From Thermotoga sp. Mc24 (GTDB lineage Bacteria; Thermotogota; Thermotogae; Thermotogales; Thermotogaceae): 64,000 nt of DNA. A model generated the notes under the pieces. It did not search any database and was not told the origin of the DNA. It saw only the letters and a list, made by a program, of their open reading frames with translations. A program made the translations under genes and the position numbers. Location: the NCBI RefSeq assembly GCF_000784835.1, contig NZ_JSFH01000007.1, positions 124,001-188,000 of the forward strand, given 5' to 3'. Of this stretch, positions 47,226 through 54,986 are shown one piece after another. Within the stretch, counting starts at the first letter, position 1; the number at the start of each line of letters is the position of its first letter.

Positions 47226-48383
47226 ATGAACGTCTGGAAGGTTCTGGGAAGGTACAACAACGTGCTCGTCCTCTCGAAGAAAAACAGCATCCTCATACTT
47301 GAAATAAACGGAAAGGCACCGAAGCCGGGAGATAGTGTGAGGGTCTGGAACAACAGAGTTGTGACCGGAAGGGAGCTCAAAGCGAAGCTCCTGGCACATT
47401 TCGATGAGGAGCTCTCTCTCAAAGTTTTTAAAGTGCCAGGCCTTCTGGAATTCTTGCACGACATTTCCCACGGGTTCGATAAGAAGTACGTTCACTTCGT
47501 GAAGTTGTTTGTAAAGCATCTCGTTCCATCTCGTTTCCTCAGGATGAACGATGAGGAAAAGAAGATCATAATGAAGTCTTTCCCTGAGGTTTTCGAGTCG
47601 GGACCTTCTAACGTTCGAATCAGGTTTTCTGTTAAGAACTTCTTCGAGTATGTTCGAAAGAACTTTCCAATCAATGGAAAGATAGACGAAGAGGCTCTCA
47701 GAAGAGTCGTCACTTTGAAAAGCCCCATCCTTTCCACCGAAGAGTACGATGTCTATCAAATGAAAGAATCACTTTCTAAGGGATTCTTAGGGAAAAACTA
47801 CATGGCAGTGCCCCTCTCTGGAAAGCATTTGATTGTTGTTTTCAGAAGAGGAAACTTTCCGTTTGTTGAATTCGGAGTCAAAGAGTATCCGGATCTGACA
47901 TTCTTCGAGGATTTTGCGAACGACAAAGTTGTGGTTGAGAAAAAAGAAAATGGGTGGACCCTCATCTGGAGAGACAGAGAAGTGATGGAGTTTGAACTTC
48001 CGGATAAGGAACTCTTCCCAAGACCTGAAAAACTGGTGGATAACGATCTTTCAGATGCCATTTTTCTTCTGAACAATCTTCTAGAAAAAAACGTCAGGTT
48101 CGCTTCGATGCCTTCTTTCGGTATTCAGGAGATGTGGTGGGAGAAGGACAACAACAGGGTGATTCTTGTTGTTAACACCGTGCGGTTCGGCAGGGTCGTT
48201 GCCGACGTAATTTTGGAGGGCAGATCCCTTTCGGTGAGATTCTACGTTGAAAAAAACACCGAAGAATTGTCCGACCACAGCGAAGAGCTTCAGAAAGAAT
48301 TCGAAAGACTGGGATTGGTCGCGCATGTCTTCTTTTTGAGAAAGGATCCAATGAACTGGGAGGGATTCAATGCGTACGGATGA
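47226..48383 (+). CDS. FliK-like C-terminal-domain protein (YlqG-like)
   Basis: 385 residues, soluble. The last 90 (FGIQEMWWEKDNNRVILVVNT ... VRFYVEKNTEELSDHSEELQKEFERLGL) match the style of the flagellar hook-length control domain: a beta pair followed by a helix in which 'L...L...L...G' ends the unit. In Firmicutes a gene of this kind (ylqG) precedes a FlhB-C-like gene (ylqH), and the same order is seen here, which supports the call. The first 290 residues are not recognised. ATG at 47226 with GGGAGGATG. It overlaps the next gene by 14 bases. Confidence 0.65.
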   Translation: MNVWKVLGRYNNVLVLSKKNSILILEINGKAPKPGDSVRVWNNRVVTGRELKAKLLAHFDEELSLKVFKVPGLLEFLHDISHGFDKKYVHFVKLFVKHLVPSRFLRMNDEEKKIIMKSFPEVFESGPSNVRIRFSVKNFFEYVRKNFPINGKIDEEALRRVVTLKSPILSTEEYDVYQMKESLSKGFLGKNYMAVPLSGKHLIVVFRRGNFPFVEFGVKEYPDLTFFEDFANDKVVVEKKENGWTLIWRDREVMEFELPDKELFPRPEKLVDNDLSDAIFLLNNLLEKNVRFASMPSFGIQEMWWEKDNNRVILVVNTVRFGRVVADVILEGRSLSVRFYVEKNTEELSDHSEELQKEFERLGLVAHVFFLRKDPMNWEGFNAYG

Positions 48384-48630
48384 GATAAAGAAAGCGGTGG
48401 CTTTGAGATACGATCCCGTCAGAACGAGTGCGCCTGAGGTAGTGGCAAAGGGTGTGGGTGAAGTTGCAGAAAGGATAATCGAAATGGCCAAAAAGTATGG
48501 CATACCAATAGAAGAAAGACCGGATATCATAGACGATCTTTTGAGACTGGATCTTTTCTCAGAGATTCCCGAAGAGATGTATCTTGTGATTGCTGAGATA
48601 TACGCCTTTCTGAAAAGATACGACAAATGA
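48370..48630 (+). CDS. FlhB C-terminal-domain homolog (FlhX/YlqH-like)
   Basis: 86 residues. KKAVALRYDPVRTSAPEVVAKGVGEVAERIIEMAKKYGIPIEERPDIIDDLL matches the cytoplasmic domain of FlhB/EscU export-switch proteins. The self-cleaving NPTH is absent (the aligned place reads RYDP), as in other free-standing homologs. It has no membrane part. It may substitute for a FlhB tail or act apart from the flagellum. It overlaps the FliK-like gene by 14 bases. Confidence 0.88.
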   Translation: MRTDEIKKAVALRYDPVRTSAPEVVAKGVGEVAERIIEMAKKYGIPIEERPDIIDDLLRLDLFSEIPEEMYLVIAEIYAFLKRYDK

Positions 48631-48632
48631 AA

Positions 48633-48658
48633 AGAGGTCCCCAGAGGTGGGGACCTCT
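48633..48658 (-). terminator. Terminator after tRNA-Pro (and the FlhB-like gene)
   Basis: 10-bp perfect stem AGAGGTCCCC / GGGGACCTCT with a 6-base loop. On the minus strand it is followed by TTTTCATTTG, so it mainly ends tRNA-Pro; the plus side lacks a T-run. Confidence 0.85.
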
Positions 48659-48661
48659 GTG

Positions 48662-48738
48662 TGGTCGGGGCGACTGGACTTGAACCAGCGACCTCTTGCG
48701 CCCCATGCAAGCGCGCTAGCCACCTGCGCCACGCCCCG
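48662..48738 (-). tRNA. tRNA-Pro (GGG)
   Basis: 77 nt with encoded CCA. Acceptor CGGGGCG/CGCCCCG with the C1-G72 pair typical of bacterial tRNA-Pro, discriminator A, anticodon stem CTTGC/GCAAG, loop ATGGGGC with T33 and anticodon GGG, and T-arm GGTTCAAGTCC. Very GC-rich stems fit a hyperthermophile. Confidence 0.96.
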
Positions 48739-48748
48739 CCGTCTTTAT

Positions 48749-48776
48749 ATTTTATCACAGGATATGAAGATTTCAA
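48749..48776 (-). promoter_or_regulatory. tRNA-Pro promoter
   Basis: On the minus strand, -35 TTGAAA (48776-48771), 16-bp spacer, -10 TAAAAT (48754-48749), ending about 10 bases before the tRNA-Pro 5' end. It lies inside the 5' part of the tRNA-Glu relic. Confidence 0.65.
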
Positions 48777-48827
48777 CTATGGATTTTCAGTCCGGAGATC
48801 GGGATTCGGTCCTCTGTGGAGTTGTCA
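48752..48827 (+). pseudogene. Decayed tRNA-Glu copy
   Basis: 48781-48827 aligns without gaps to the last 47 bases of the intact tRNA-Glu (48932-48978): 37 of 47 match, and all ten differences are transitions. The anticodon loop reads TTTTCAG (anticodon TTC), the anticodon stem keeps most pairs, and the acceptor and T stems are broken. The 5' half (48752-48780) is only faintly similar (CACAGGATA against CATAGGATA). It should not fold as a working tRNA. Confidence 0.75.
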
Positions 48828-48863
48828 GATGTGTTGGTATCTGGGAAAATTTAACTCTCCCAC

Positions 48864-48892
48864 TTGATTTTCTTTCCGATATGGTTTAAAAT
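48864..48892 (+). promoter_or_regulatory. tRNA-Glu promoter
   Basis: -35 TTGATT (48864-48869), 17-bp spacer, -10 TAAAAT (48887-48892), 11 bases before the tRNA-Glu 5' end. Confidence 0.7.
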
Positions 48893-48903
48893 TACCCTTG
48901 GAT

Positions 48904-48978
48904 GGCCCCATAGGATAACGGCCAGTCCGCCGGATTCTCAGTCCGGAGGTCGGGGTTCGATTCCCCGTGGGGCTGCCA
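48904..48978 (+). tRNA. tRNA-Glu (CTC)
   Basis: 75 nt with encoded CCA. Acceptor GGCCCCA/TGGGGCT (G1-U72 wobble), discriminator G, anticodon stem CCGGA/TCCGG, loop TTCTCAG with anticodon CTC, T-arm GGGGTTCGATTCCCC. Followed by a strong terminator. Confidence 0.96.
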
Positions 48979-48995
48979 GGCAATATCCTCAGAAC

Positions 48996-49029
48996 AGCCC
49001 GGTCGAAATGGCCGGGCTTTTTGTTTTTT
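48996..49029 (+). terminator. Terminator of tRNA-Glu
   Basis: 9-bp stem AGCCCGGTC / GGCCGGGCT (one G-T wobble), loop GAAAT, then TTTTTGTTTTTT. Confidence 0.93.
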
Positions 49030-49350
49030 ATAAGTAGTATTCAAGAATAATTGTGTGGAGTACGAGGCATCCCTTTTGGTTTGTCACACTTGGTTTCGAT
49101 ATAGACACACTAAAGAAAGTGGTGAAGAGACTTTTCAAATGTGGTTCTCAATCCAAAGACAAATTCCTTGGCAAATCTTGGCTTACCATATTTGAAGCCA
49201 GATCTCTATTCTTTTTTCTACCACCAAGCACAGTGACTTTTTGTAGTCGGATGGCTTTCCTAAATTCTATTAAGAACAGCACACAAAAAACCGGTGGGGA
49301 TTTTTTCATGTTCATTAGAACGCATGTTTTCAGAAACACTTTGATTTAAT
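49030..49350. other. Gene-free stretch, possibly decayed coding sequence
   Basis: About 320 bases after the tRNA-Glu terminator with no ribosome binding site, hairpin or convincing gene. Open frames on both strands (for example 49053-49349 plus and 49148-49339 minus) lack a start signal and do not look like Thermotoga proteins; runs of basic and aromatic residues on the minus strand (such as YGKPRFAKEF) recall a broken transposase, but I cannot place it in a family. Confidence 0.45.
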
Positions 49351-49380
49351 AACAGGAGGGATGATCACGGGAAAGAAAGT

Positions 49381-49965
49381 GTGTTTTCTGGCCTGTTTGA
49401 TCTTCTCAGCAGTGCTGTTTTTTGCAATAGCGGTGGTATTATTGATGGAACTCAGGAAACTGACACGCTTTCAGAAACGGCGAGAGGACTTGTCGATCAG
49501 CTTCAAGCAGTGATAAGCAACACATCTTCGTTTGAAATACCAAATCCCGATGGTTCTCCAATCGAGTACAAGAACTGGGCAATGAGATTTCTGGAAGGCG
49601 CCTCTTCTATGATCTATATTCTAAGCGATTTTGAACAACTCGTGGAGGCAGAGGGCTGGCAGTATCTCTACTATGTATTTCAGGCAAGTTTCTCCACTCC
49701 TGCCCCCGTCACATCGATCGAAGTCGAGGGAACAACGGAATATACCACAAAGTTCATCCCATTTCTCCTTAACAACAAACCAGACTTTGTTAAGGATACC
49801 TATTTCCTTTCTCTGAAGTTCACAACGGAGGATGGAACGACAACGGCGGTTCAATGGCCGATGATATTGGTGAATGGAAAGTGCTACTTCTTCTCGTTAG
49901 AAATCGTACATACGAATGAAGGAACCGAAGTCAGACTGTACCCGAAACCACAGCCTATATTGTGA
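49381..49965 (+). CDS. Exported hypothetical protein, N-terminus probably frameshifted
   Basis: The body (about residues 15-194: ETDTLSETARGLVDQLQ ... YPKPQPIL) is soluble, beta-rich and unrecognised. A better start is the ATG at 49361 behind AACAGGAGGG, which gives a basic then hydrophobic signal (MITGKKVCFLACLIFSAVLFF) in another frame. That frame meets the body frame at a run of six T (49418-49423); a seventh T would join them as ...LFF-CNSGGII, a lipoprotein-like signal and Cys. As written the gene lacks its export signal. Possibly a slippage variant or an error. It converges on the DUF192 gene with no gap. Confidence 0.6.
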   Translation: MFSGLFDLLSSAVFCNSGGIIDGTQETDTLSETARGLVDQLQAVISNTSSFEIPNPDGSPIEYKNWAMRFLEGASSMIYILSDFEQLVEAEGWQYLYYVFQASFSTPAPVTSIEVEGTTEYTTKFIPFLLNNKPDFVKDTYFLSLKFTTEDGTTTAVQWPMILVNGKCYFFSLEIVHTNEGTEVRLYPKPQPIL

Positions 49966-50445
49966 TCATTTCTCTATTAAAACCCTGCTCCTCACACCGA
50001 ATCCGTGCCTTTCGAAGAAGCCTTTCTTCACCTCGAGAGCGTATCTGAAAGGACCTGGCGCGTAGTAGATCTTGCAGGGTTCTTCTCTGCACGGCTCCAT
50101 CTCCTGAATGGAGAATATGACACCGCTTCTATCTATGAAAGCGATCTCGAGGGGAACGTACGTGTTCTTCATCCAGAAACCCAAGCGAGTGTCTTCTTCA
50201 AAAACAAAGAGCATCCCGAAATCGTCCGGGATGCTCTTTCTGTACATCAAACCAATGGAACGCAGGGTGGGGGTGTTCGCTATCTCCACATCCAGTTTGA
50301 GTGATTTTTCTCCATCGGTAATCACTATCTTTCCTTTTGGGAACTTCACCCTGTCGCTCTGTCCAGATGCAACGACCACAACAACTGTCCCGATTGTAAT
50401 CAGAATCGGCAGAAGAAACTTTTGAAATTTCAACCCCCACATCAC
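49966..50445 (-). CDS. DUF192 exported protein
   Basis: Up to 159 residues: an N-terminal signal or anchor helix ([19 protein letters not shown]) and a DUF192 domain with the family pattern [25 protein letters not shown] ... [17 protein letters not shown]. Function unknown; several bacterial DUF192 proteins are periplasmic. Starts are stacked: GTG 50445, ATG 50442 and TTG 50433; the GAGGTG at 50444-50449 favours the last. The first codons overlap the xylA stop, so it is co-transcribed with xylA. Confidence 0.88.
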   Translation of the reverse strand: MMWGLKFQKFLLPILITIGTVVVVVASGQSDRVKFPKGKIVITDGEKSLKLDVEIANTPTLRSIGLMYRKSIPDDFGMLFVFEEDTRLGFWMKNTYVPLEIAFIDRSGVIFSIQEMEPCREEPCKIYYAPGPFRYALEVKKGFFERHGFGVRSRVLIEK

Positions 50446-51776
50446 CTCAGTTCCGCTATTGTCTTCACTATGTAACTGTTGAGCAGGCTTTCGAGGTACT
50501 CCTGCTTTCCGGATGGAAGCTCGATATCCTCTTTGTCTATTATATACTCTTCGAGTTTTTCGAAGTCGGCTTTTCCTTCTACTATCTCTTTTCCGATACC
50601 TTCTTTGAAGCTCCTGTACTTTTCTTCGATGAATCTGTCGAGTACTTCATCCTTTACGAGCTTGTACGCTATCTTGAAGCCGAGAGCGAAGGTGTCCATT
50701 CCCACGATGTGACCGATGAAGAGATCCTCCACCTTGTAGGAAGCCCTTCTCACTTTCGCATCGAAGTTGAGACCACCTTTTGTGAATCCTCCGGCTTTTA
50801 TCACTTCGTACATGGCAAGTGTCGTGTCGTAGATGTTCGTCGGAAACTGGTCGGTGTCCCAGCCGAGCAAGAGATCTCCCTGGTTGGCGTCGATACTTCC
50901 GAATTTTCCGAGGATCCTTGCCATCCGCAGTTCGTGTTGGAAGGTGTGGCCGGCAAGCGTCGCATGGTTCGCTTCGATGTTGAACTTGAAGTACTCATCA
51001 AGGCCGTGGCTCTTCAGGAAAGCGTAAGCCGTTGCCACATCAAAGTCGTACTGATGCTTGGTGGGTTCTTTCGGTTTGGGTTCTATGAGGAACTGTCCAG
51101 TGAAGCCGATCTTCTTCGCGTATTCCACTGCCATTCTGAGAAATCTCGCGAGATTTTCGAGCTCAAATCCGAGATCTGTGTTGAGAAGTGTTTCGTATCC
51201 TTCTCTTCCGCCCCAGAAGACGTAGCCTTCTCCTCCGAGTTCTTTTGTGATCTCGAGGGCCTTCTTCACCTGAGCCGCTGCGTAGGCAAAGACATCCGCA
51301 CTGCAGGTCGTCGCAGCGCCGTGCATGTACCTTGGATGGGAGAACAGATTTGCCGTTCCCCAGAGGAGCTTCACGTTGCTGTCCTTCATTCTTTCCTTTA
51401 TTCTTTCCACCACTTTGTCCAGTATCTTGTTTGTCTCTCTGAGCGTCTTTCCTTCGGGAGCGATGTCTCTGTCGTGGAAACAGAAGTACTCGATGTTGAG
51501 CTTTTCGCAGAACTCAAAGAGAGCGTCCACCCTCGCGAAAGCTTTGTCCATGGGATCGGAGTACCTGTTCCATGGACGTTCAGCGGTTGGATCTCCGAAC
51601 GGATCTCTTCCCTCGTTCACAAAGGTGTGCCAGAAAGCGACGGAGAACTTCAAGTGATCCTTGAGAGGTTTTCCATCGATCACCTCGTTCGGATCGTAGA
51701 ACTTAAACGCCAGCGGATTCGTGCTCTCCTTACCTTCAAACTGAATCTTTGGGATTTCTGGGAAAAATTCAGCCAT
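50442..51776 (-). CDS. xylA: Xylose isomerase
   Basis: D-xylose to D-xylulose (and glucose/fructose) isomerase, a divalent-metal TIM barrel. 444 residues, the longer class II form with an N-terminal extension. Catalytic His is in FCFHDRDI, the metal ligands in [27 protein letters not shown] and GSIDANQGD. The metal/Trp environment WGGREGY is also present. ATG at 51776 with GGGAGGTG. It has its own promoter. The T. maritima/neapolitana enzyme is well known for thermostability. No xylulokinase is in the window. Confidence 0.98.
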   Translation of the reverse strand: MAEFFPEIPKIQFEGKESTNPLAFKFYDPNEVIDGKPLKDHLKFSVAFWHTFVNEGRDPFGDPTAERPWNRYSDPMDKAFARVDALFEFCEKLNIEYFCFHDRDIAPEGKTLRETNKILDKVVERIKERMKDSNVKLLWGTANLFSHPRYMHGAATTCSADVFAYAAAQVKKALEITKELGGEGYVFWGGREGYETLLNTDLGFELENLARFLRMAVEYAKKIGFTGQFLIEPKPKEPTKHQYDFDVATAYAFLKSHGLDEYFKFNIEANHATLAGHTFQHELRMARILGKFGSIDANQGDLLLGWDTDQFPTNIYDTTLAMYEVIKAGGFTKGGLNFDAKVRRASYKVEDLFIGHIVGMDTFALGFKIAYKLVKDEVLDRFIEEKYRSFKEGIGKEIVEGKADFEKLEEYIIDKEDIELPSGKQEYLESLLNSYIVKTIAELR

Positions 51777-51809
51777 GTAAACACCTCCCTAAATTTTTTC
51801 TATCAATCA

Positions 51810-51839
51810 ATTATATATGATTTTGGGGTATCATTTCAA
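51810..51839 (-). promoter_or_regulatory. xylA promoter
   Basis: On the minus strand, -35 TTGAAA (51839-51834), 18-bp spacer, perfect -10 TATAAT (51815-51810), about 35 bases before the xylA ATG. The spacer contains a small inverted repeat, ATGAT/ATCAT, that could be part of an operator. Confidence 0.7.
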
Positions 51840-51871
51840 TAGGATATACTTGAATCTGGGAGGTGTCTTCA

Positions 51872-53062
51872 ATGGAGCTCACAAAGAGAATGGAAGAACT
51901 CAGAGAAGACATGGTGGAATCCCTGAAGAAATTCATCACTATCAACTCGGTGAATCCCGCCTTTGGAGGCCCGGGAGAGAGAGAAAAGGCCGACTGGCTC
52001 GAAGAACTCCTCAGGGGTTTCGGTTTCGAAGTCGATCGCTACGACGTGAAAGACGATAAAGGTATGTGGCGATCGAACGTTGTGGCAAAGATTCCAGGGA
52101 AAAACAGAGAGAAAACGCTCTGGATCGTAACTCACATCGACACCGTACCACCGGGGGATCTTTCTTTGTGGGAAACGGATCCCTTCGTGCCTGTTGTGAA
52201 AGATGGAAAGGTGTACGGCAGAGGTGCCGAGGACAACGGGGGATCCATGATAGCCTCCATATACGCTGGGAAGGTCCTCATCGACCTTGGTATCGTTCCC
52301 GAATATAACTTCGGTCTAGCACTCGTCGCCGACGAGGAGGCGGGAAGCAGGTACGGGATCCAGTATCTAATAGAAAAGGGGTTGTTCAGATCAGAAGACA
52401 TGTTCCTGGTTCCGGATGCAGGAAACGAAAAGGGGAACTTCATAGAGATCGCCGAGAAGAGCATTCTATGGTTCAAAGTGACGGTGAATGGAAAGCAAGG
52501 GCATGCTTCAAGGCCGAGGACAACGGAGAACGCACTCAGAAAAGGAGCACAGCTCATAACGGAGATAGATGAAACGCTTCACAGGAAATACCCCGATAGA
52601 GACGAACTCTTCGATGAACCACTCAGCACGTTCGAGCCCACTCGCACTGAAAAAACTGTGGACAACGTGAACACTGTTCCCGGCAGATTCGTCTTTTACT
52701 TCGACTGTAGAGTTCTGCCTCGCTACGATCTCGACGAAATACTATCCACCGTCGAGTCGATTCTCGATGGAAGAGGCGCTGAGCTGGAGGTTGTTGTAAA
52801 ACAGCCTGCACCCGAGCCAACTCCGCCTGATTCAGAACTCGTGGCAAAACTTTCCAGTGCTTTGGGAAGTCTAAGAGGCCTGGAAGCGAAGGTGGGAGGA
52901 ATAGGTGGGGGCACCTGCGCCGCGTTCTTCAGAAAGAAAGGTTGGCCCGCTGTCGTCTGGAGCACGATAGATGGGACTGCTCATCAACCCAACGAATACC
53001 GAAGGATCTCGCACATGGTAGAAGACGCAAAGGTGTTCGCATTGCTCGGAATTGAGAGGTGA
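51872..53062 (+). CDS. M20-family metallopeptidase (ArgE/DapE-like)
   Basis: 396-residue di-zinc amidase/peptidase. Metal and catalytic motifs in order: VTHIDTVPPGD, GRGAEDNGGS, ADEEAGSRYG (catalytic Glu and metal Glu), VPDAGN, and a C-terminal TIDGTAHQPNE with the last His. The dimerisation (lid) domain carries GKQGHASRP. It could be a dipeptidase, deacetylase or desuccinylase; the substrate is not evident. ATG at 51872 with GGGAGGTG. It diverges from xylA and overlaps the HATPase gene. Confidence 0.92.
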   Translation: MELTKRMEELREDMVESLKKFITINSVNPAFGGPGEREKADWLEELLRGFGFEVDRYDVKDDKGMWRSNVVAKIPGKNREKTLWIVTHIDTVPPGDLSLWETDPFVPVVKDGKVYGRGAEDNGGSMIASIYAGKVLIDLGIVPEYNFGLALVADEEAGSRYGIQYLIEKGLFRSEDMFLVPDAGNEKGNFIEIAEKSILWFKVTVNGKQGHASRPRTTENALRKGAQLITEIDETLHRKYPDRDELFDEPLSTFEPTRTEKTVDNVNTVPGRFVFYFDCRVLPRYDLDEILSTVESILDGRGAELEVVVKQPAPEPTPPDSELVAKLSSALGSLRGLEAKVGGIGGGTCAAFFRKKGWPAVVWSTIDGTAHQPNEYRRISHMVEDAKVFALLGIER

Positions 53063-53067
53063 ATCGA

Positions 53068-53619
53068 TTGCTCAGAACGATCGCTGATCACCTCGTGGAT
53101 GTCGCCCAAAATTCCGTGAAGGCAGGAGCGAAAAACATAAAAATAGAAATTGAAGAGACCGATGAGTGGTTCTGTTTCATTGTGGAAGACGACGGACCTG
53201 GTATAGAGGATCCAGAAAGGGTGTTCGATCCCTTTTTCACCACAAGGGATCCCAGGCTGAGAAAAGTGGGACTCGGTCTTCCGTTTTTGAAACAGGCCAC
53301 GGAACAGACAGGTGGATTCGTTAAATTGCACACAGAAAGAGGAAAGGGAACAAGGGTGGAAGCGCGATTCAACCTGAAGAGTGTGGATTGCCAGCCGGTT
53401 GGGGACGTAGCCGGTGCACTCGCGAGTCTCGTTCTTTCAGGCCCCGGTGTGAACTGGTACATCATCAGAAAGAAGAATGGAAACGGTTACGAGATAGATA
53501 CCATCAAATTGAAGGAGAAAGGGCTCTGGGACCCAGAGAATCCTGGTTTTGCGGCTTTTCTTTTCGAAACTCTGGAAGACCTCGAGAAAGAGCTGAAAGG
53601 AGGTGAAAACAATGAGTGA
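53068..53619 (+). CDS. Stand-alone HATPase (histidine-kinase-type ATP-binding) protein
   Basis: 183 residues. GHKL ATPase fold with N-box DVAQNSVKAGAK, G1 DDGPGI, F-box DPFFTT, and G2 VGLGLPFLK, but no histidine phospho-acceptor or sensor. The C-terminal 60 residues (NGYEIDTIKLKEKGLWDPENPGFAAF) are not part of the domain. Similar small HATPases sit in some Fe-hydrogenase loci, but no hydrogenase is here. A GTG at 53059 overlaps the M20 stop; TTG 53068 has better spacing from GAGAGGTG. Confidence 0.85.
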   Translation: MLRTIADHLVDVAQNSVKAGAKNIKIEIEETDEWFCFIVEDDGPGIEDPERVFDPFFTTRDPRLRKVGLGLPFLKQATEQTGGFVKLHTERGKGTRVEARFNLKSVDCQPVGDVAGALASLVLSGPGVNWYIIRKKNGNGYEIDTIKLKEKGLWDPENPGFAAFLFETLEDLEKELKGGENNE

Positions 53620-54244
53620 AAAATTCGAACACTACTACACGGTGGAACCCACATCGAAGCTGAAGGTCAGAAATGCGAAACTCGTCCTGAAGAACGGTCA
53701 TGAATACATCTTCAAAACACCTTCCGGCGTCTATTCTTACGGAAAGATAGACAAAGCCACACAGGTGCTCCTTGAAAACCTGAAAGTCCACGGAAAGAAA
53801 GTGCTCGATCTTGGGTGTGGATACGGTGTGGTAGGAATCGTTTTAAAAAAGGAATATCCAGATCTTGAAGTTTATATGAGCGACATAAACAAGCGCGCGG
53901 TGGAATTCGCCAAGATAAACGCGAAGGATCACAACGTTGAGGTCGACATAAGGTGGGGAAATCTTTATGAGCCATGGGAAGGTATGAAGTTCGATATGAT
54001 CGTGTGCAATCCTCCAGTCGTTGCAGGAAAGAAAGTCTGGATGGAGATAGTGAGAAAGGCTCCCGAGTTTCTTGAAGAAGGTGGCAGCCTTCAGGTCGTC
54101 GCTTACCACAACAAAGGGGGCAGAAGGATCAGAGATTTCATGGAGGAGATTTTCGGGAACGTGGAGGAACTCTGCAAGACCGGTGGAATAAGAGTGTACA
54201 GATCCGTGAAGGGATTGAAAGAGGATGAAGATAACGCTGAATAA
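53612..54244 (+). CDS. Class I SAM-dependent methyltransferase (RsmC-like)
   Basis: 210 residues. Motif I VLDLGCGYGVVGI, motif II acidic DINKRAVEFA, and the N6/N2 catalytic motif NPPV (IVCNPPVVAG), as in RsmC, which makes m2G1207 in 16S rRNA. It matches only the C-terminal catalytic half of E. coli RsmC, which is common outside Gammaproteobacteria. ATG at 53612 with AAGGAGGTG. It overlaps the ECF ATPase gene by 20 bases. Confidence 0.92.
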   Translation: MSEKFEHYYTVEPTSKLKVRNAKLVLKNGHEYIFKTPSGVYSYGKIDKATQVLLENLKVHGKKVLDLGCGYGVVGIVLKKEYPDLEVYMSDINKRAVEFAKINAKDHNVEVDIRWGNLYEPWEGMKFDMIVCNPPVVAGKKVWMEIVRKAPEFLEEGGSLQVVAYHNKGGRRIRDFMEEIFGNVEELCKTGGIRVYRSVKGLKEDEDNAE

Positions 54245-54986
54245 CGTTTCTTTCAGATACAACGGAAACTACGTTTTGAAGGACGTGAACGCCGAGTTCG
54301 AAACGGGAAAGATCTACGTTGTGGTGGGGAGAAACGGCTCCGGGAAGACCACCCTTTTGAAGATCCTCGCGGGACTCCTGGAAGCTGAAGGAGAGATCCT
54401 GCTGGATGGTTCACCGGCGGATCTGTTCCTTTTGAGAAAGAATGTGGGTTACGTTTTCCAGAATCCGTCTTCGCAGATCATAGGTGCCACCGTGGAAGAG
54501 GATGTGGCCTTTTCGCTGGAAATATTGGGACTCGACGAGAGCGAAATGAGAAAAAGAATAAAGAAGGTCTTAGAACTGGTGGGACTCTCCGGTCTCGAAA
54601 AGGAAGACCCGCTGAACCTTTCAGGAGGTCAGAAACAGAGACTCGCGATTGCCTCGATGCTTGCTCGTGACACACATTTCCTCGCTTTAGATGAACCGGT
54701 TTCCATGCTGGATCCTCCTTCTCAGAGGGAAATATTTCAGGTGCTGGAGAGTCTCAAGAATGAAGGAAAGGGAATAATACTGGTAACACACGAACTGGAG
54801 TATCTGGATGATATAGACTTCATACTCCACATCTCGAATGGTACAATCGATTTCTGTGGAAGTTGGAAGGAATTCATGGAAAGGGAGTTCGACGATGTGG
54901 AAATTCCTTTTAAGTGGAAACTCTGGAAGAAATGTGGGAAGATAAATCTGTGGGAGGATCGATATGAGAATTCTGGTAACCAATGA
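54225..54986 (+). CDS. ecfA: ECF transporter ATPase (EcfA-like)
   Basis: ABC ATPase, 253 residues. Walker [10 protein letters not shown] at 36-44, Q-loop FQNPSSQI, signature [12 protein letters not shown], Walker B LALDEP, H-loop THE. FQNP and the WKEF tail are typical of ATPases of energy-coupling-factor vitamin/metal transporters. From memory a T. maritima EcfA from this location pairs with EcfA' and EcfT encoded elsewhere, so it serves as a shared group II module. No S or T component is nearby. It overlaps surE by 23 bases. Confidence 0.92.
   Translation: MKITLNNVSFRYNGNYVLKDVNAEFETGKIYVVVGRNGSGKTTLLKILAGLLEAEGEILLDGSPADLFLLRKNVGYVFQNPSSQIIGATVEEDVAFSLEILGLDESEMRKRIKKVLELVGLSGLEKEDPLNLSGGQKQRLAIASMLARDTHFLALDEPVSMLDPPSQREIFQVLESLKNEGKGIILVTHELEYLDDIDFILHISNGTIDFCGSWKEFMEREFDDVEIPFKWKLWKKCGKINLWEDRYENSGNQ

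Noticed and set aside
49053-49349. 98-residue frame after tRNA-Glu
   Set aside because: No ribosome binding site, unusual composition, directly behind a strong terminator; kept only as an unexplained region.
51817-51834. ATGAT/ATCAT repeat in the xylA promoter as a XylR operator
   Set aside because: Five-base arms are too short to claim; mentioned only as a possibility.
50709-51842. 377-residue open frame antisense to xylA
   Set aside because: It lies wholly opposite xylA, has no ribosome binding site, and its residues (C, S, H and F rich) are what GC-biased xylA codons give on the other strand.
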